Positions 1 to 9,505 of a stretch of 64,000 nucleotides of DNA are shown in pieces. Made by a program: the position numbers and the translations under genes. The stretch lies in contig NZ_CAMTIK010000005.1 in NCBI RefSeq assembly GCF_947072685.1, positions 54,189 to 118,188 on the forward strand. Reading direction: 5' to 3'. Source of the stretch: an uncultured Cetobacterium sp. (lineage in GTDB: Bacteria > Fusobacteriota > Fusobacteriia > Fusobacteriales > Fusobacteriaceae). Each line of letters begins with the position of its first letter. Position 1 is the stretch's first letter. Below the pieces are notes generated by a model. It was not told the origin of the DNA and made no database searches. It saw nothing but the letters and a program-made list of their open reading frames with translations.

Positions 1-2
1 TA

Positions 3-434
3 AAAATATCTAAATTGGGATTTAAAGGACCCAGCCCACTTATTTATTGGGAACATAAAAAATGTGGAGTGATTGTGGATTCGTTTTTAGTAATGGAATA
101 TTTGGAAGGTGAAACAGCGAATTTATTGGATTTAGAATTAGTTGTAGAAGAGTTAAATAAAATTCATAAAAAAGGTTATCTTCATGGAGATTCACAGCTT
201 TCAAATTTTATGGTGAAAAATTTGGAAGTCTATTTGATAGATGTTAAATTATCGAAAAATATCTATCTAAAACTAGGAGAAAAATATGAGTTTATATATT
301 TAGAAGAGAGTTGTCATAAAATGATAGATGTGTACGATAAAACTGATTGGAGCTACAAATTGGCAAAAAGTTTAAATTCGTACCTTCATTGGTTAGGTAA
401 AATTAAGAAAAAATTACGAAGAAAGGACAAATAA
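3..434 (+). CDS. LPS core kinase-like protein (RfaY/InaA type), 5' end outside window
   Basis: The reading frame is open to the left edge, so only the C-terminal part (about 144 residues) is visible. A kinase-like catalytic loop with the motif HGDSQLSNF is followed by an LIDVK segment in the place of the DFG metal-binding motif. This pattern is typical of the small kinases that phosphorylate LPS core sugars (WaaY/RfaY, KdkA, InaA families). The tail is Lys/Arg-rich. It ends one base before the glycosyltransferase gene at 436, so the two are probably co-transcribed, which supports a role in LPS core assembly at the inner face of the cytoplasmic membrane. The acceptor sugar cannot be told from sequence. 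A more distant protein-kinase-like fold with another substrate is possible. Confidence 0.6.
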   Translation, partial: KISKLGFKGPSPLIYWEHKKCGVIVDSFLVMEYLEGETANLLDLELVVEELNKIHKKGYLHGDSQLSNFMVKNLEVYLIDVKLSKNIYLKLGEKYEFIYLEESCHKMIDVYDKTDWSYKLAKSLNSYLHWLGKIKKKLRRKDK

Positions 435-435
435 A

Positions 436-1434
436 TTGAGAATTTTAGTTATAAGACTTAGCTCAATAGGAGACGTTATACTGACAACTCCCATACTTAA
501 AGAGTTAAAAAATAAATACCCAGATATAATAATAGATTTTTTAGTTATGGATAGTTTTAAAGATTCTATTTTAGGGTGTCCATATATAGATAACTTGATT
601 ATTTTTAATAAAAAGAAAAATGATGGTCTGAAAAATATGCTGGCATTTGGAAAAGAGTTGAAAAAAAATAATTATGATTATATTTTTGATTTGCATTCAA
701 AGGTGAGATCAAAAATAATAAGTAGTTCAATTGGTGGAAAAATATATACCTATAAAAAAAGAGGTCTATTAAAAACAATTTTAGTAAAAACTAAAGCGAT
801 TAAGTATCAAGTTGATAATACAATAGTAAAAAATTATTTCGGAGCATTTAAAGTTTTAGGAATAGAATATAAAGGGGAAGATTTAACTTTTTCTTTTACA
901 GAGCAAAATTTAAACAAAGTAAAAAAATTAGGAATAAACTTTAAAGATGTACCTATGATTGCTCCGGGAGCTTCTAAAGAGACAAAAAAATGGACACAGG
1001 AAGGATTTGCACAATTGGCAAAACTCCTTTATAATAAATATGGGGAAAAGCCAATTATAATTGGTTCAGCTTCTGAAAATGAAATGTGTGAAAAGATAAG
1101 AGAGTTGAGTGGAGATTTAGCAATAAATTTGGCAGGAAAGCTCAGTCTAAAAGAAAGTGGTGCTCTGCTATCAGAGGCAAAATTTTTAGTGACGAATGAC
1201 TCGGGACCATTTCATATAGCTAGAGGTGTAAAATGCCCAACATTTGTAATTTTTGGACCTACAAGTCCAGGAATGTTTGAATATGATAAGGACAATATAT
1301 TGATCTATACTGAAGAAAAATGTTCTCCTTGTAGCTTGCATGGAGATAAAGAGTGCCCACAGAAACATTTCAATTGTATGAAAAATCTTACTGCTGAAAG
1401 AGTGATGGGGATTATAGAAAAAAACGGGAGGTAA
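436..1434 (+). CDS. Glycosyltransferase family 9 (LPS heptosyltransferase-like)
   Basis: A 332-residue GT-B enzyme. The N-terminus [19 protein letters not shown] is the classic ADP-heptose:LPS heptosyltransferase opening. The C-terminal half carries NDSGPFHIA (donor-site loop) and FGPTSPG. A Cys-rich tail (CSPC, then further cysteines at ECP and NCM) is common in GT9 proteins of anaerobes. It probably adds a heptose or related sugar to the LPS inner core. The start is TTG at 436, two bases after the upstream stop, with a GAAGGAC purine stretch as ribosome site; the N-terminal motif fixes this start. It sits between an LPS kinase-like gene and recA. The exact acceptor is unknown. Confidence 0.85.
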   Translation: MRILVIRLSSIGDVILTTPILKELKNKYPDIIIDFLVMDSFKDSILGCPYIDNLIIFNKKKNDGLKNMLAFGKELKKNNYDYIFDLHSKVRSKIISSSIGGKIYTYKKRGLLKTILVKTKAIKYQVDNTIVKNYFGAFKVLGIEYKGEDLTFSFTEQNLNKVKKLGINFKDVPMIAPGASKETKKWTQEGFAQLAKLLYNKYGEKPIIIGSASENEMCEKIRELSGDLAINLAGKLSLKESGALLSEAKFLVTNDSGPFHIARGVKCPTFVIFGPTSPGMFEYDKDNILIYTEEKCSPCSLHGDKECPQKHFNCMKNLTAERVMGIIEKNGR

Positions 1435-1438
1435 TAAA

Positions 1439-2515
1439 ATGGCTAAAAAAGTATCTGAAACAACGGATAAATCAAAAGCGTTAGAAACAGCATTAAAACA
1501 GATAAGAAAAGATTTTGGAGATGGCTCAATTATGAAGCTTGGAGAAAATCAAGGAATGAATATTGAAATTATTCCAACTGGAAGTATAAACTTAGACATA
1601 GCACTAGGAATAGGTGGAGTTCCAAGAGGAAGAATTTTAGAAGTATATGGTGCTGAAAGTTCTGGAAAAACAACAATAGCCTTACATATTGTTGCAGAAG
1701 CACAAAAACTAGGTGGAGTAGCAGCTTTCATAGATGCGGAGCATGCATTGGATCCTGTTTATGCAAAAGCTTTAGGTGTTGACGTGGATGAATTGTTAAT
1801 ATCACAACCAGATTTTGGAGAGCAAGCATTAGAAATAGCGGATATGTTAGTTAGATCTGGAGCTATAGATGTAATTGTTGTGGATTCGGTAGCTGCTCTT
1901 GTACCAAAAGCAGAGATAGATGGAGAGATGTCTGACCAACAAATGGGACTTCAGGCTAGACTTATGTCAAAAGCTTTAAGAAAATTAACAGCATCAATTA
2001 ATAAATCAAAAACAACAATGATATTTATAAATCAAGTTAGAGATAAAATAGGTGGATTTAGTTTTGGTCCTCAAACAACAACAACAGGGGGAAAAGCCTT
2101 GAAATTCTATTCATCTGTTAGATTAGAAGTGAAAAGAATTGGAAGTGTAAAGCAAGGTGAAGATATGATAGGAAACGAAACTGTTGTAAAAGTAACTAAA
2201 AATAAAGTTGCACCCCCATTTAAAGAAGCAAAATTCCAAATAATGTATGGTAAGGGAATTTCAAGAGTTGGAGAGATTATGGATATGGCTTTAGACAATG
2301 ATATTGTTGCTAAATCAGGAGCTTGGTTTAGTTTTGGAGACATAAGACTTGGTCAAGGAAAAGAAAATGTTAAATTAAGACTTGAAAATGAGCCAGAGTT
2401 ACTAGAAGCAATCGAACAAAAAGTTAACCAACTTTTAGAGAAAAAATCAATTGTTTTAAATGTTAATGAAGGAGATGAGGCTGAAATTGAGACTGAAGAG
2501 GGTATTGAAGAATAA
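1439..2515 (+). CDS. recA: Recombinase RecA
   Basis: A 358-residue RecA, normal length. It forms ATP-dependent filaments on single-stranded DNA for homologous recombination and triggers LexA-type autocleavage. Visible features are Walker [10 protein letters not shown] (residues 71-79), Walker [13 protein letters not shown], the L1/L2 DNA-binding loop region ([19 protein letters not shown], then INQVRDKIG and [12 protein letters not shown]) and an acidic C-terminal tail. The start is ATG 1439 with GGGAGG just upstream. It is four bases behind a glycosyltransferase gene and overlaps the recX frame, so there is no sign of a dedicated promoter or LexA box immediately upstream. Its expression may depend on the LPS-gene transcript. 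Confidence 0.99.
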   Translation: MAKKVSETTDKSKALETALKQIRKDFGDGSIMKLGENQGMNIEIIPTGSINLDIALGIGGVPRGRILEVYGAESSGKTTIALHIVAEAQKLGGVAAFIDAEHALDPVYAKALGVDVDELLISQPDFGEQALEIADMLVRSGAIDVIVVDSVAALVPKAEIDGEMSDQQMGLQARLMSKALRKLTASINKSKTTMIFINQVRDKIGGFSFGPQTTTTGGKALKFYSSVRLEVKRIGSVKQGEDMIGNETVVKVTKNKVAPPFKEAKFQIMYGKGISRVGEIMDMALDNDIVAKSGAWFSFGDIRLGQGKENVKLRLENEPELLEAIEQKVNQLLEKKSIVLNVNEGDEAEIETEEGIEE

Positions 2516-3047
2516 ATATCTCTTTGAAAACGGTCTGAATATAGGACTTAGCAACGAAATAATAAATGAATATGACTTAAAAAGGAGAGAGGAGCTATCT
2601 CAAGATGAATACTTAAAAGTATTAGAGTTAGCTGCTCTCTCTACTTCATATTTTTATTTAGCTAAAAGGGATTATACAAAAAAAGAGATATATACTAAAC
2701 TGTTACAAAAATATTGGGAAAAAATTCCAGTACAAAAAGTTATTTTAATTTTAGAAGTAAAGGGATATTTAAATGACTTGGAGTTCGCTAAAAATTACGT
2801 GAAAAATAAAAAAGGTGGACGAAAAAAAATAGAATATGATTTGAAAGTAAAAGGGGTAAGTAGTGCAGATATAGAGGAAGCTTTAGGTAGTTATGAAAGT
2901 GAAGATGAACTTTTAGAACTCAAAAAAGCTTGGGAGAAATTAGGAAGTAGGGATGATCAGAAAAAAATAGCATCACTTATGAGGAAAGGATTTTCCTACA
3001 GTGACATAAAAAAAATACTTGCAGAAAAACAGGAGGAAGAATGTTAA
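2460..3047 (+). CDS. recX: Regulatory protein RecX
   Basis: A small, charged, helical protein of up to 195 residues that modulates RecA filaments. The RecX repeat pattern is visible: [19 protein letters not shown], then [19 protein letters not shown], and a final [14 protein letters not shown]. Its place directly after recA supports the assignment. The start is uncertain: the longest frame begins at ATG 2460, inside recA, without a good ribosome site. TTG 2505 follows GAAGAGG by a few bases and would give a 180-residue protein whose N-terminus (KNKYLFENG) looks more like RecX. Either way it overlaps recA, implying translational coupling. The stop overlaps the next start (ATGTTAA). Confidence 0.85.
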   Translation: MLMKEMRLKLRLKRVLKNKYLFENGLNIGLSNEIINEYDLKRREELSQDEYLKVLELAALSTSYFYLAKRDYTKKEIYTKLLQKYWEKIPVQKVILILEVKGYLNDLEFAKNYVKNKKGGRKKIEYDLKVKGVSSADIEEALGSYESEDELLELKKAWEKLGSRDDQKKIASLMRKGFSYSDIKKILAEKQEEEC

Positions 3048-3778
3048 CACTAATCAAAGTTTCTTTAACAGCACTATTTAGTTTTATTTACATAACTCTT
3101 TTTAAAGCTAGAGGTGTGAAGAAGATGTCAGATGAAAAAGCGGCTTTAGAAGCGAGAAGGTTATTAAGAGGACTCTCTGAAAAAATAGTAAAATCAGCAA
3201 GTATCAACTTAGAAGTGAGATATTTAGATGAAAAAGCATATAGAAAAATAAAATTAGAAGATGGCGTTGTCATAGTTTCTAATCACGAGAGCAACTTAGA
3301 TATACCTATCATAGTGTCAGCATTGGATATTCCTGTGGGGTTTGTGGCTAAAAAAGAGATGGAAAATTGGATGTTTTATTCAATGTGGATGAAAATGAGC
3401 AAATGTATATTTTTGGATAGATCAAATCCTAGAGAAGGAATAAAAAGTATTAGAAAAGCCGTGGATATAGTTAAACAAGGATATCCAACAGTTATTTTTC
3501 CTGAAGGAGAAAGAAGTGGAACTGGAGAAGTGGGGAGTTTCAAAAAAGGAAGCTTTAAGTTAGCAACTGAAACTAAGGGAATAATTCTTCCACTAACAAT
3601 TGAAGGAACATTTTTTGTCCAAAATAGAAATAGTATAAAAATAAATCCAAATAAAAAAGTTACCTTAACTGTAGGAAAACCGATAGATATGAAAAAAATG
3701 AACATAGATAGAGATAAAAGTTTAAATGAATATGTTCGAGAAGTGATAGTTGCAGAGAAAGGTTGTAAAAACAATTAA
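3041..3778 (+). CDS. plsC: 1-acyl-sn-glycerol-3-phosphate acyltransferase
   Basis: A 245-residue membrane-associated acyltransferase that makes phosphatidic acid from lysophosphatidic acid. The catalytic NHxxxxD box reads NHESNLD, and the substrate-binding box is FPEGERSGTGEVGSFKKG. An N-terminal hydrophobic segment (LIKVSLTALFSFIYITLF) anchors it to the inner membrane. The start ATG 3041 overlaps the recX stop by seven bases and has AGGAGGA upstream, so it is part of the recA-recX transcript. No strong terminator is visible before the pfl promoter. Acyl-donor preference cannot be told. Confidence 0.92.
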   Translation: MLTLIKVSLTALFSFIYITLFKARGVKKMSDEKAALEARRLLRGLSEKIVKSASINLEVRYLDEKAYRKIKLEDGVVIVSNHESNLDIPIIVSALDIPVGFVAKKEMENWMFYSMWMKMSKCIFLDRSNPREGIKSIRKAVDIVKQGYPTVIFPEGERSGTGEVGSFKKGSFKLATETKGIILPLTIEGTFFVQNRNSIKINPNKKVTLTVGKPIDMKKMNIDRDKSLNEYVREVIVAEKGCKNN

Positions 3779-3830
3779 ATAATAACCACAAAATTAGTAT
3801 AAAATTAATCGTCAAAAACTCGGGAAAAGT

Positions 3831-3859
3831 TTGACACTAGTTATTATTTGTGTTATAAT
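3831..3859 (+). promoter_or_regulatory. Sigma-70 promoter of pflB
   Basis: TTGACA at 3831-3836, a 17-base spacer, and TATAAT at 3854-3859 with an extended -10 TG (TGTTATAAT). This is a full consensus. It leaves a leader of about 85 bases before pflB, suggesting strong expression. Confidence 0.85.
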
Positions 3860-3950
3860 CTCCTTGAAAATTAAGGTGAGCTTAACAGAGCTTATACTAA
3901 AAATATAATTGGAATATATGTGATGTATAATCCAAGCAGGAGGAGAAAAG

Positions 3951-6191
3951 ATGGAAAACTTACAATCTTACTGGTCAGAATTCAAAGGAAGCTTATGGCA
4001 GAAAGAGATCAACGTTAGAGATTTCATTCAAAACAACTACACACCATACACAGGTAACGAAGAGTTCTTAGTGGGAGCTACTGAAAATACACAAGCTGTT
4101 TGGTCAAAATTAACAGAAATGTTTAAAGTTGAAATAGAAAAAGGTGTATATGATGCAGAGACAAGATACCCACAGTCAATCGATACTTATGGACCTGGAT
4201 ACATTTCGAAAGAGAATGAGTCAATAGTAGGACTTCAAACTGATGCTCCATTAAAAAGAGGAATCTACCCAAAAGGTGGATTAAGAATGGTACAAAACTC
4301 TCTAACTGCTTACGGATACGAAATTGATCCAATAACAACAGAGATTTTTAGTAGATATAGAAAAACTCACAACGAAGGAGTATTCTCAGCTTATACTGAT
4401 GATATGAAAGCTGTAAGAAGATCAGGAATTGTAACAGGATTACCAGATGCTTACGGAAGAGGAAGAATAATAGGAGATTATAGAAGAGTAGCTCTATACG
4501 GAGTAGACAGATTAATCGAAGAAAGAAAATTCGAATTAAAAAAAGCTGAATGTCCAGAGTTAACAGAAGAAATAATCAGAAAAAGAGAAGAGATCACTGA
4601 GCATATAAGTGCTTTAAAATCATTTGTAAAAATGTGTGCTTCTTATGGATTCGATATTACTAAACCAGCAAAAAATGCTAAAGAAGCTGTACAATGGGTA
4701 TACTTCGCTTACTTAGCAGCTACAAAAGATCAAGATGGAGCAGCAATGTCAGTTGGAAGAACTGCTACATTCTTAGATATCTTTATTGAAAGAGACTTAG
4801 CAAAAGGGTTAATCACTGAGACTGAAGCTCAAGATTTAATCGACCAATTTATCATAAAATTAAGAATAATCAGATTCTTAAGAACTCCAGAGTATAATGA
4901 GTTATTCTCAGGAGATCCTACATGGGTTACTGAAGCTTTAGGAGGAGAAGGAGTAGATGGAAGAACTCTTGTAACAAGAACAGCGTTCAGATACTTAAAT
5001 ACTCTTTATAACCTAGGACCAGCTCCAGAGCCAAATTTAACTGTACTATGGTCACAAAAATCACCAGCAGATTGGAAAAACTTCTGTGCAAAAGTATCGA
5101 TTGATACATCAGCAATCCAATATGAAAATGATGATTTAATGAGACCTGATTTAGGTGACGATTATGGAATCGCTTGTTGCGTATCTCCAATGAAAATAGG
5201 AAAGCAAATGCAATTCTTTGGTGCTAGAGTAAACTTACCAAAAGCTTTACTTTATACAATCAACGGAGGAAGAGATGAAAAATCTGGAGTACAAGTTGCT
5301 CCTAAATTTGAAGGAATCACTTCTGAGTATTTAGATTTTGATGAAGTAATGGAGAAATATGACTTAATGCTAAAATGGTTAGCAGGAGTATATATTAACG
5401 CTCTTAAAGTTATCCACTATATGCATGATAAATATTCTTACGAGGCATTTGAAATGTCACTTCATGATGTAGATGTTCTAAGAACTCAAGCATCAGGAAT
5501 CGCAGGATTATCTATAGTTGCAGATTCATTAGCAGCTATCAGAGATGCTAGAGTAAAAGTTATAAGAGATGAAAGAGGAATTGCTGTTGACTTCATAAGA
5601 GAAGGTCAATATGTTGCATTCGGAAACAATGATGATAACACAGATAAATTAGCTATAGAGATTATGGAAAAATTCATGAACTACATTAGAACTCATGAGA
5701 CTTACAGAAACTCAAAAGCAACTCAATCTATATTAACAATAACTTCAAACGTTGTTTATGGAAAGAAAACTGGAACAACTCCTTGTGGAAGACCAGCAGG
5801 AACTCCATTCTCACCAGGGGCTAACCCAATGAACGGAAGAGATACAAGAGGAGCTGTAGCAGCACTTGCATCAGTAGCTAAATTACCGTTCCACCATGCA
5901 GAAGATGGAATATCTTATACATTTGCTATAACTCCAGGAGCTTTAGGAAAAACTAGAGAAGACAGAGTAGAGAACTTAGTAGGATTAATGGATGGATACT
6001 TCACAATGGATGGAGGACAACATTTAAACGTAAACGTATTTGATAAGGCTTTATTAGAGGACGCTATGGCTAACCCAGAGAAATATCCTCAATTAACAAT
6101 AAGAGTATCTGGATACGCAGTTAACTTCGTAAGATTAACTAAAGAGCAACAGTTAGATGTTATCTCTAGAACAATAAACGGAAATATGTAA
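3951..6191 (+). CDS. pflB: Formate C-acetyltransferase (pyruvate formate-lyase)
   Basis: A 746-residue glycyl-radical enzyme converting pyruvate and CoA to acetyl-CoA and formate in the anaerobic cytoplasm. The catalytic cysteine pair is C409-C410 in GIACCVSPM, and the radical glycine is G721 in RVSGYAVNF near the C-terminus. The whole length matches PflB rather than glycerol or choline lyases. The gene has a consensus promoter, a GGAGGAG ribosome site and codon use richer in C-ending codons than its neighbours, consistent with a highly expressed central enzyme. The activase gene follows after 22 bases. Confidence 0.98.
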   Translation: MENLQSYWSEFKGSLWQKEINVRDFIQNNYTPYTGNEEFLVGATENTQAVWSKLTEMFKVEIEKGVYDAETRYPQSIDTYGPGYISKENESIVGLQTDAPLKRGIYPKGGLRMVQNSLTAYGYEIDPITTEIFSRYRKTHNEGVFSAYTDDMKAVRRSGIVTGLPDAYGRGRIIGDYRRVALYGVDRLIEERKFELKKAECPELTEEIIRKREEITEHISALKSFVKMCASYGFDITKPAKNAKEAVQWVYFAYLAATKDQDGAAMSVGRTATFLDIFIERDLAKGLITETEAQDLIDQFIIKLRIIRFLRTPEYNELFSGDPTWVTEALGGEGVDGRTLVTRTAFRYLNTLYNLGPAPEPNLTVLWSQKSPADWKNFCAKVSIDTSAIQYENDDLMRPDLGDDYGIACCVSPMKIGKQMQFFGARVNLPKALLYTINGGRDEKSGVQVAPKFEGITSEYLDFDEVMEKYDLMLKWLAGVYINALKVIHYMHDKYSYEAFEMSLHDVDVLRTQASGIAGLSIVADSLAAIRDARVKVIRDERGIAVDFIREGQYVAFGNNDDNTDKLAIEIMEKFMNYIRTHETYRNSKATQSILTITSNVVYGKKTGTTPCGRPAGTPFSPGANPMNGRDTRGAVAALASVAKLPFHHAEDGISYTFAITPGALGKTREDRVENLVGLMDGYFTMDGGQHLNVNVFDKALLEDAMANPEKYPQLTIRVSGYAVNFVRLTKEQQLDVISRTINGNM

Positions 6192-6213
6192 TTAAAAAAG
6201 GATGTGCTAAGAA

Positions 6214-6939
6214 ATGATAAAAGGATTTATACACTCACATGAAAGTTTTGGAACTGTTGATGGACCAGGTATAAGATATGTGGTATTCACTCAAGGATGT
6301 CCTCTAAGATGTAAATATTGTCATAATTGTGATACTTGGAAAAAAGAGGATGCAAAATTTGTTGAGACTCCTGAAAAAACATTCTTAGAAATCTGTAAAT
6401 ATAAAAACTTTATAAAAAAAGGTGGAGTGACGGTAACCGGTGGTGATCCGTTAACTCAACCTGAATATGTGAAGGAACTATTGAAGCTTTGTAAAAATGA
6501 GGGAATACATACAGCAATAGATACGTCGGGGTATTTATTTAATGATAAAGTCAAAGAAACTTTAGCGTATACAGATCTTGTTTTGTTAGATATAAAATCA
6601 ATAGATCCTGATCAATATAAAGAATTAACTGGTGTTGAATTAGCTCCAACTCTTAAATTTGCAGAATATTTAAAAGAGATAGGGAAACCAATGTGGGTAA
6701 GACATGTTGTTGTTCCAGGAATCACTGATAATGATGAGTTGTTAGAAAAATTAGCAGATTATTTAAAACAATTTGATAATTTAGAAAAGGTTGAAATTTT
6801 ACCATATCATTCTCTTGGAGAGTATAAATGGCAAAAAATGGAGATGGAATACCCATTGAAAGGTGTACCTCAACTTTCAGCAGATAGACTTGAAAATGCA
6901 AGAAATATTTTTAAGAGTAGAGGACTGTCGGTTAAGTAA
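6214..6939 (+). CDS. pflA: Pyruvate formate-lyase activating enzyme (radical SAM)
   Basis: A 241-residue radical SAM activase that installs the glycyl radical on PflB using SAM and a 4Fe-4S cluster. The cluster motif CPLRCKYC (CxxxCxxC) is near residue 30. It is preceded by the HSHESFGTVDGPGIR opening typical of PFL activases and followed by GGVTVTGGDPL. There is no extra ferredoxin-like insert, so it is the short PflA type. It forms an operon with pflB and ends before a clear terminator at 6950. Confidence 0.97.
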   Translation: MIKGFIHSHESFGTVDGPGIRYVVFTQGCPLRCKYCHNCDTWKKEDAKFVETPEKTFLEICKYKNFIKKGGVTVTGGDPLTQPEYVKELLKLCKNEGIHTAIDTSGYLFNDKVKETLAYTDLVLLDIKSIDPDQYKELTGVELAPTLKFAEYLKEIGKPMWVRHVVVPGITDNDELLEKLADYLKQFDNLEKVEILPYHSLGEYKWQKMEMEYPLKGVPQLSADRLENARNIFKSRGLSVK

Positions 6940-6949
6940 ATAGAGTTAT

Positions 6950-6989
6950 AACTACCTTGGAATCGTAATGGTTTTAAGGTAGTTTTTTT
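6950..6989 (+). terminator. Intrinsic terminator after pflA
   Basis: AACTACCTT at 6950-6958 pairs with AAGGTAGTT at 6976-6984 across a 17-base loop. A run of T to 6989 follows. Confidence 0.85.
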
Positions 6990-7010
6990 ATATTTTTTAT
7001 GTAAAAAATA

Positions 7011-7019
7011 TGATATAAT
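7011..7019 (+). promoter_or_regulatory. Extended -10 promoter before tsaD
   Basis: TGATATAAT (TG at 7011, TATAAT at 7014-7019) lies 24 bases before the tsaD start. No good -35 box is seen, only a T-rich stretch, as is usual for extended -10 promoters. Confidence 0.55.
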
Positions 7020-7042
7020 CTAAATAAAAAAGGAGAGTGTCT

Positions 7043-8053
7043 ATGATTATATTGGGGATAGAAACATCTTGTGATGAAACGTCAATCGCTGTTTTAAAGG
7101 ATGGAAAAGAGGTCTTGTCAAATAATATCTCTTCACAAATAGATATTCATAAAGAGTATGGAGGAGTAGTTCCTGAAATAGCATCAAGACATCATATAAA
7201 AAATATAGCCACAATTTTAGAAGAGAGTCTAGAAGAGGCTAAAATAACAATGGAAGATGTTGATTATATAGCAGTTACTTATGCTCCTGGTCTTATAGGT
7301 GCTTTATTAGTTGGGATATCTTTTGCAAAAGGATTAGCATATGGTCATGATATTCCACTTATTCCAGTCCATCATATAAAGGCACATATCTATGGAAATT
7401 TTATAGAGCAAGATGTAGAGCTACCTTGTATAGCATTAGTTGTGTCTGGAGGACATACAAATATTGTATACATAGATGAAGAACATAATTTTATAAATTT
7501 GGGAGCCACTTTAGATGATGCAGTTGGCGAAAGTTATGATAAAGTAGCTAGAGTTATGGGAATTGGATATCCAGGTGGGCCAGTTGTAGATAAGTTGTAT
7601 TATAAAGGGAATAAAGATGCACTGAAAATACCAGAACCAAAGGTTGACGGATATGACTTTAGTTTTTCAGGTATAAAAACATCAATAATAAATGCTGTGA
7701 ATAAAGCCAGAATGAAGGGCGAGGAATTTAAGCCAGAAGATTTATCAGCATCATTTCAAAGTAAGGTTGTAGATATTCTTTGTAAAAAAACTTTGAAAGC
7801 TGTTCAAGATAAGGGTGTAAAACAGATAGTTATTGCTGGTGGAGTTGCGGCTAATTCGTTACTGAGAAGCGAACTTACAGAAAGAGCAAAGCAGATAAAT
7901 GTTAAAGTAGCGTTTCCTTCAATGTCTTATTGTACGGATAATGCGGCTATGATTGCAGAAGCTGCATACTATAAATTGAAATATGGTAAAGGGCAAATAT
8001 TTGCTGATTTAACACTGAATGGAAAGGCAACACTGGATATAACAAAAGATTAA
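7043..8053 (+). CDS. tsaD: tRNA N6-adenosine threonylcarbamoyltransferase
   Basis: A 336-residue ASKHA-fold enzyme that, with TsaB and TsaE, transfers threonylcarbamoyl to A37 of ANN-decoding tRNAs. Signatures: GIETSCDETS at the N-terminus, the metal ligands in VHHIKAHIYGNF (HxxxH), SGGHTNIVYI, and a C-terminal AGGVAANSLLR. The frame also opens at GTG 7037, but AGGAG at 7031-7035 is spaced seven bases from ATG 7043, which gives the family-typical start MIILGIETSCDETS. It is a monocistronic unit between two terminators. No tsaB or tsaE is nearby. Confidence 0.97.
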   Translation: MIILGIETSCDETSIAVLKDGKEVLSNNISSQIDIHKEYGGVVPEIASRHHIKNIATILEESLEEAKITMEDVDYIAVTYAPGLIGALLVGISFAKGLAYGHDIPLIPVHHIKAHIYGNFIEQDVELPCIALVVSGGHTNIVYIDEEHNFINLGATLDDAVGESYDKVARVMGIGYPGGPVVDKLYYKGNKDALKIPEPKVDGYDFSFSGIKTSIINAVNKARMKGEEFKPEDLSASFQSKVVDILCKKTLKAVQDKGVKQIVIAGGVAANSLLRSELTERAKQINVKVAFPSMSYCTDNAAMIAEAAYYKLKYGKGQIFADLTLNGKATLDITKD

Positions 8054-8081
8054 AAAATACCCCAAAATTTTGGGGTATTTT
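8054..8081 (+). terminator. Intrinsic terminator after tsaD
   Basis: AAAATACCCC at 8054-8063 pairs with GGGGTATTTT at 8072-8081. The sequence is a near-perfect palindrome starting at the stop codon, so it can act on either strand. Confidence 0.8.
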
Positions 8082-8092
8082 AAATTTTATGG

Positions 8093-8098
8093 TATAAT
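8093..8098 (+). promoter_or_regulatory. Possible -10 box before the ArsC/Spx-like gene
   Basis: TATAAT at 8093-8098, shortly after the tsaD terminator and 31 bases before the next start. The -35 region (TTGGGG around 8070) is a poor match, so only the -10 is supported. Confidence 0.45.
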
Positions 8099-8128
8099 TT
8101 AAGCAATAACGAGTGATGAGGTGTATTT

Positions 8129-8467
8129 ATGATAGTCCAAATATTTGGGAAGAAGAGTTGTAATGATACAAAAAAAGCTCAAAGATTTTTTAAAGAGCGT
8201 GGAATAAAAACTCAATTTATAAATATTTTAGAAAAGGAAATTTCAGAGGGCGAATTAAAAATTATAACAAATAAATTCGATTTGGAAGATTTATTAGATA
8301 AAGATGGAAATGAATATAAAAAAAGAAATCTAAACTATATGGTTTATGATGTAAAAGAGATATTGGTTGAATACCCTGCACTTTATAGGACACCTATTGT
8401 AAGATTTAAAAATAAAGTAACTTTAGGAAATCAGCCTATAATTTGGAAAGAGTGGGAAGTAAAGTAG
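8129..8467 (+). CDS. ArsC/Spx family thioredoxin-fold protein
   Basis: A 112-residue protein of the ArsC/Spx/YffB family. The N-terminus IFGKKSCNDTKKAQRFF holds a single cysteine (C11) where Spx has CxxC. The C-terminal half has YRTPIVRFKNKVTLG, the family's RTP/cis-proline region. Possible roles are a glutathione- or thiol-dependent reductase, or an RNA-polymerase-binding regulator of the Spx type. With one cysteine, the disulphide-switch mechanism of Spx is unlikely, and no arsenic genes are nearby. It stands alone between two terminators with its own possible promoter. Function is not resolved. Confidence 0.75.
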   Translation: MIVQIFGKKSCNDTKKAQRFFKERGIKTQFINILEKEISEGELKIITNKFDLEDLLDKDGNEYKKRNLNYMVYDVKEILVEYPALYRTPIVRFKNKVTLGNQPIIWKEWEVK

Positions 8468-8487
8468 CTGGTTATGCCAGCTATTTT
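8465..8487 (+). terminator. Intrinsic terminator after the ArsC/Spx-like gene
   Basis: TAGCTGG at 8465-8471, which includes the stop codon, pairs with CCAGCTA at 8477-8483 and is followed by TTTT. Short but perfect. Confidence 0.65.
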
Positions 8488-8490
8488 ACA

Positions 8491-8519
8491 TTGAAAAACT
8501 ATTGAAAATATGGTAAAAT
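8491..8519 (+). promoter_or_regulatory. Promoter of the dusB-mutS-lpt-alaS-sec operon
   Basis: TTGAAA at 8491-8496, a 17-base spacer, and TAAAAT at 8514-8519, about 32 bases before dusB. It is the only good promoter seen before the long operon running to secF. Confidence 0.6.
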
Positions 8520-8551
8520 TTTTAGATAGTAATATATATAGTGGAGGTAAA

Positions 8552-9487
8552 ATGAAGATATATATCGCTCCTTTAGCAGGAGTTACAGACTATACATTTA
8601 GAGGACTTCTAGATGAATATAAACCAGATTTAATGTTTACAGAAATGGTTAGTATAAATGCTTTAGAGATGGAAAATGAAAAAACTTTAAATCAGATATT
8701 GAGAATTAGAGATGGTGAAGCTGTTCAAATATTTGGTAAAGATATAGATAAAATGGTTCACAGTGCAAAGTACATAACAGAAAAATTAGGAGTTAAACAT
8801 ATAGATGTAAATGCAGGGTGTCCTGTAAATAAAATAATAAGAAACGGCTACGGAGCTGCTCTTTTAGAAGAGCCAGATCATATAAAAAGAATTTTATGTG
8901 AAATACGAGAAAATATAGCTGATGATGTAGACCTTTCTTTAAAAACAAGAGTGGGTTATAAAGGTCTGAAGCAGCATAAGTTGGTGGGGAAAATAGCTCA
9001 GGAATCAGGCTGTAAGCATATAACAATACACGGAAGAACAAGAGAACAGATGTATAGTGGGAAAGCGGACTGGGAGCTAATCAAAGAAGTAAAAGAGAGT
9101 ATTGATATAGAGGTTATAGGAAACGGAGATATATTTACCGCTGAAGATGCCTATGAAAAAGTGAAGTATTCAGGTGTAGATGGAATAATGCTGGCTAGAG
9201 GGATTTGTGGTAATCCATGGCTAGTTCAACAAATAAGAGAGAAGTTTGAGTTAGGTGAAGTTAAAACAGAGGTGACGTCTGAAGATAGACTTAATATGGC
9301 TATAAAACATACACTTCAAGCAAAGTTAGATAATCCTAATAAAGTTTTTCTTTTTGAACTTCGTAAACATTTATGTTGGTATTTAAAAGGTATGAGAAAT
9401 GGAGCAGCTTTAAAAAGTGCAATCAATTTGATTGATAGTTATGATGAATTAGTAAAATTACTAGAGAGAGCAAAAGAGAATTTATAG
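8552..9487 (+). CDS. dusB: tRNA-dihydrouridine synthase (DusB-like)
   Basis: A 311-residue FMN-dependent TIM-barrel enzyme that reduces uridines in tRNA D-loops. Motifs: IAPLAGVTDYTFRG, HIDVNAGCPVNKI with the catalytic Cys, LKTRVGY, ITIHGRTREQMY, and IGNGDI followed by GVDGIMLARG. The frame opens at 8510, but AGTGGAGG precedes ATG 8552, where the conserved N-terminus begins. The length and the HGRTR pattern fit the DusB/YjbN class; substrate position is not certain. It is the first gene of a long operon, directly abutting mutS. Confidence 0.92.
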   Translation: MKIYIAPLAGVTDYTFRGLLDEYKPDLMFTEMVSINALEMENEKTLNQILRIRDGEAVQIFGKDIDKMVHSAKYITEKLGVKHIDVNAGCPVNKIIRNGYGAALLEEPDHIKRILCEIRENIADDVDLSLKTRVGYKGLKQHKLVGKIAQESGCKHITIHGRTREQMYSGKADWELIKEVKESIDIEVIGNGDIFTAEDAYEKVKYSGVDGIMLARGICGNPWLVQQIREKFELGEVKTEVTSEDRLNMAIKHTLQAKLDNPNKVFLFELRKHLCWYLKGMRNGAALKSAINLIDSYDELVKLLERAKENL

Positions 9488-9505
9488 TTGAGGAGAAGTG
9501 ATTTT

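Noticed and set aside
3376..3774. 132-codon - strand frame over plsC
   Set aside because: Antisense shadow; plsC motifs are complete on the + strand.
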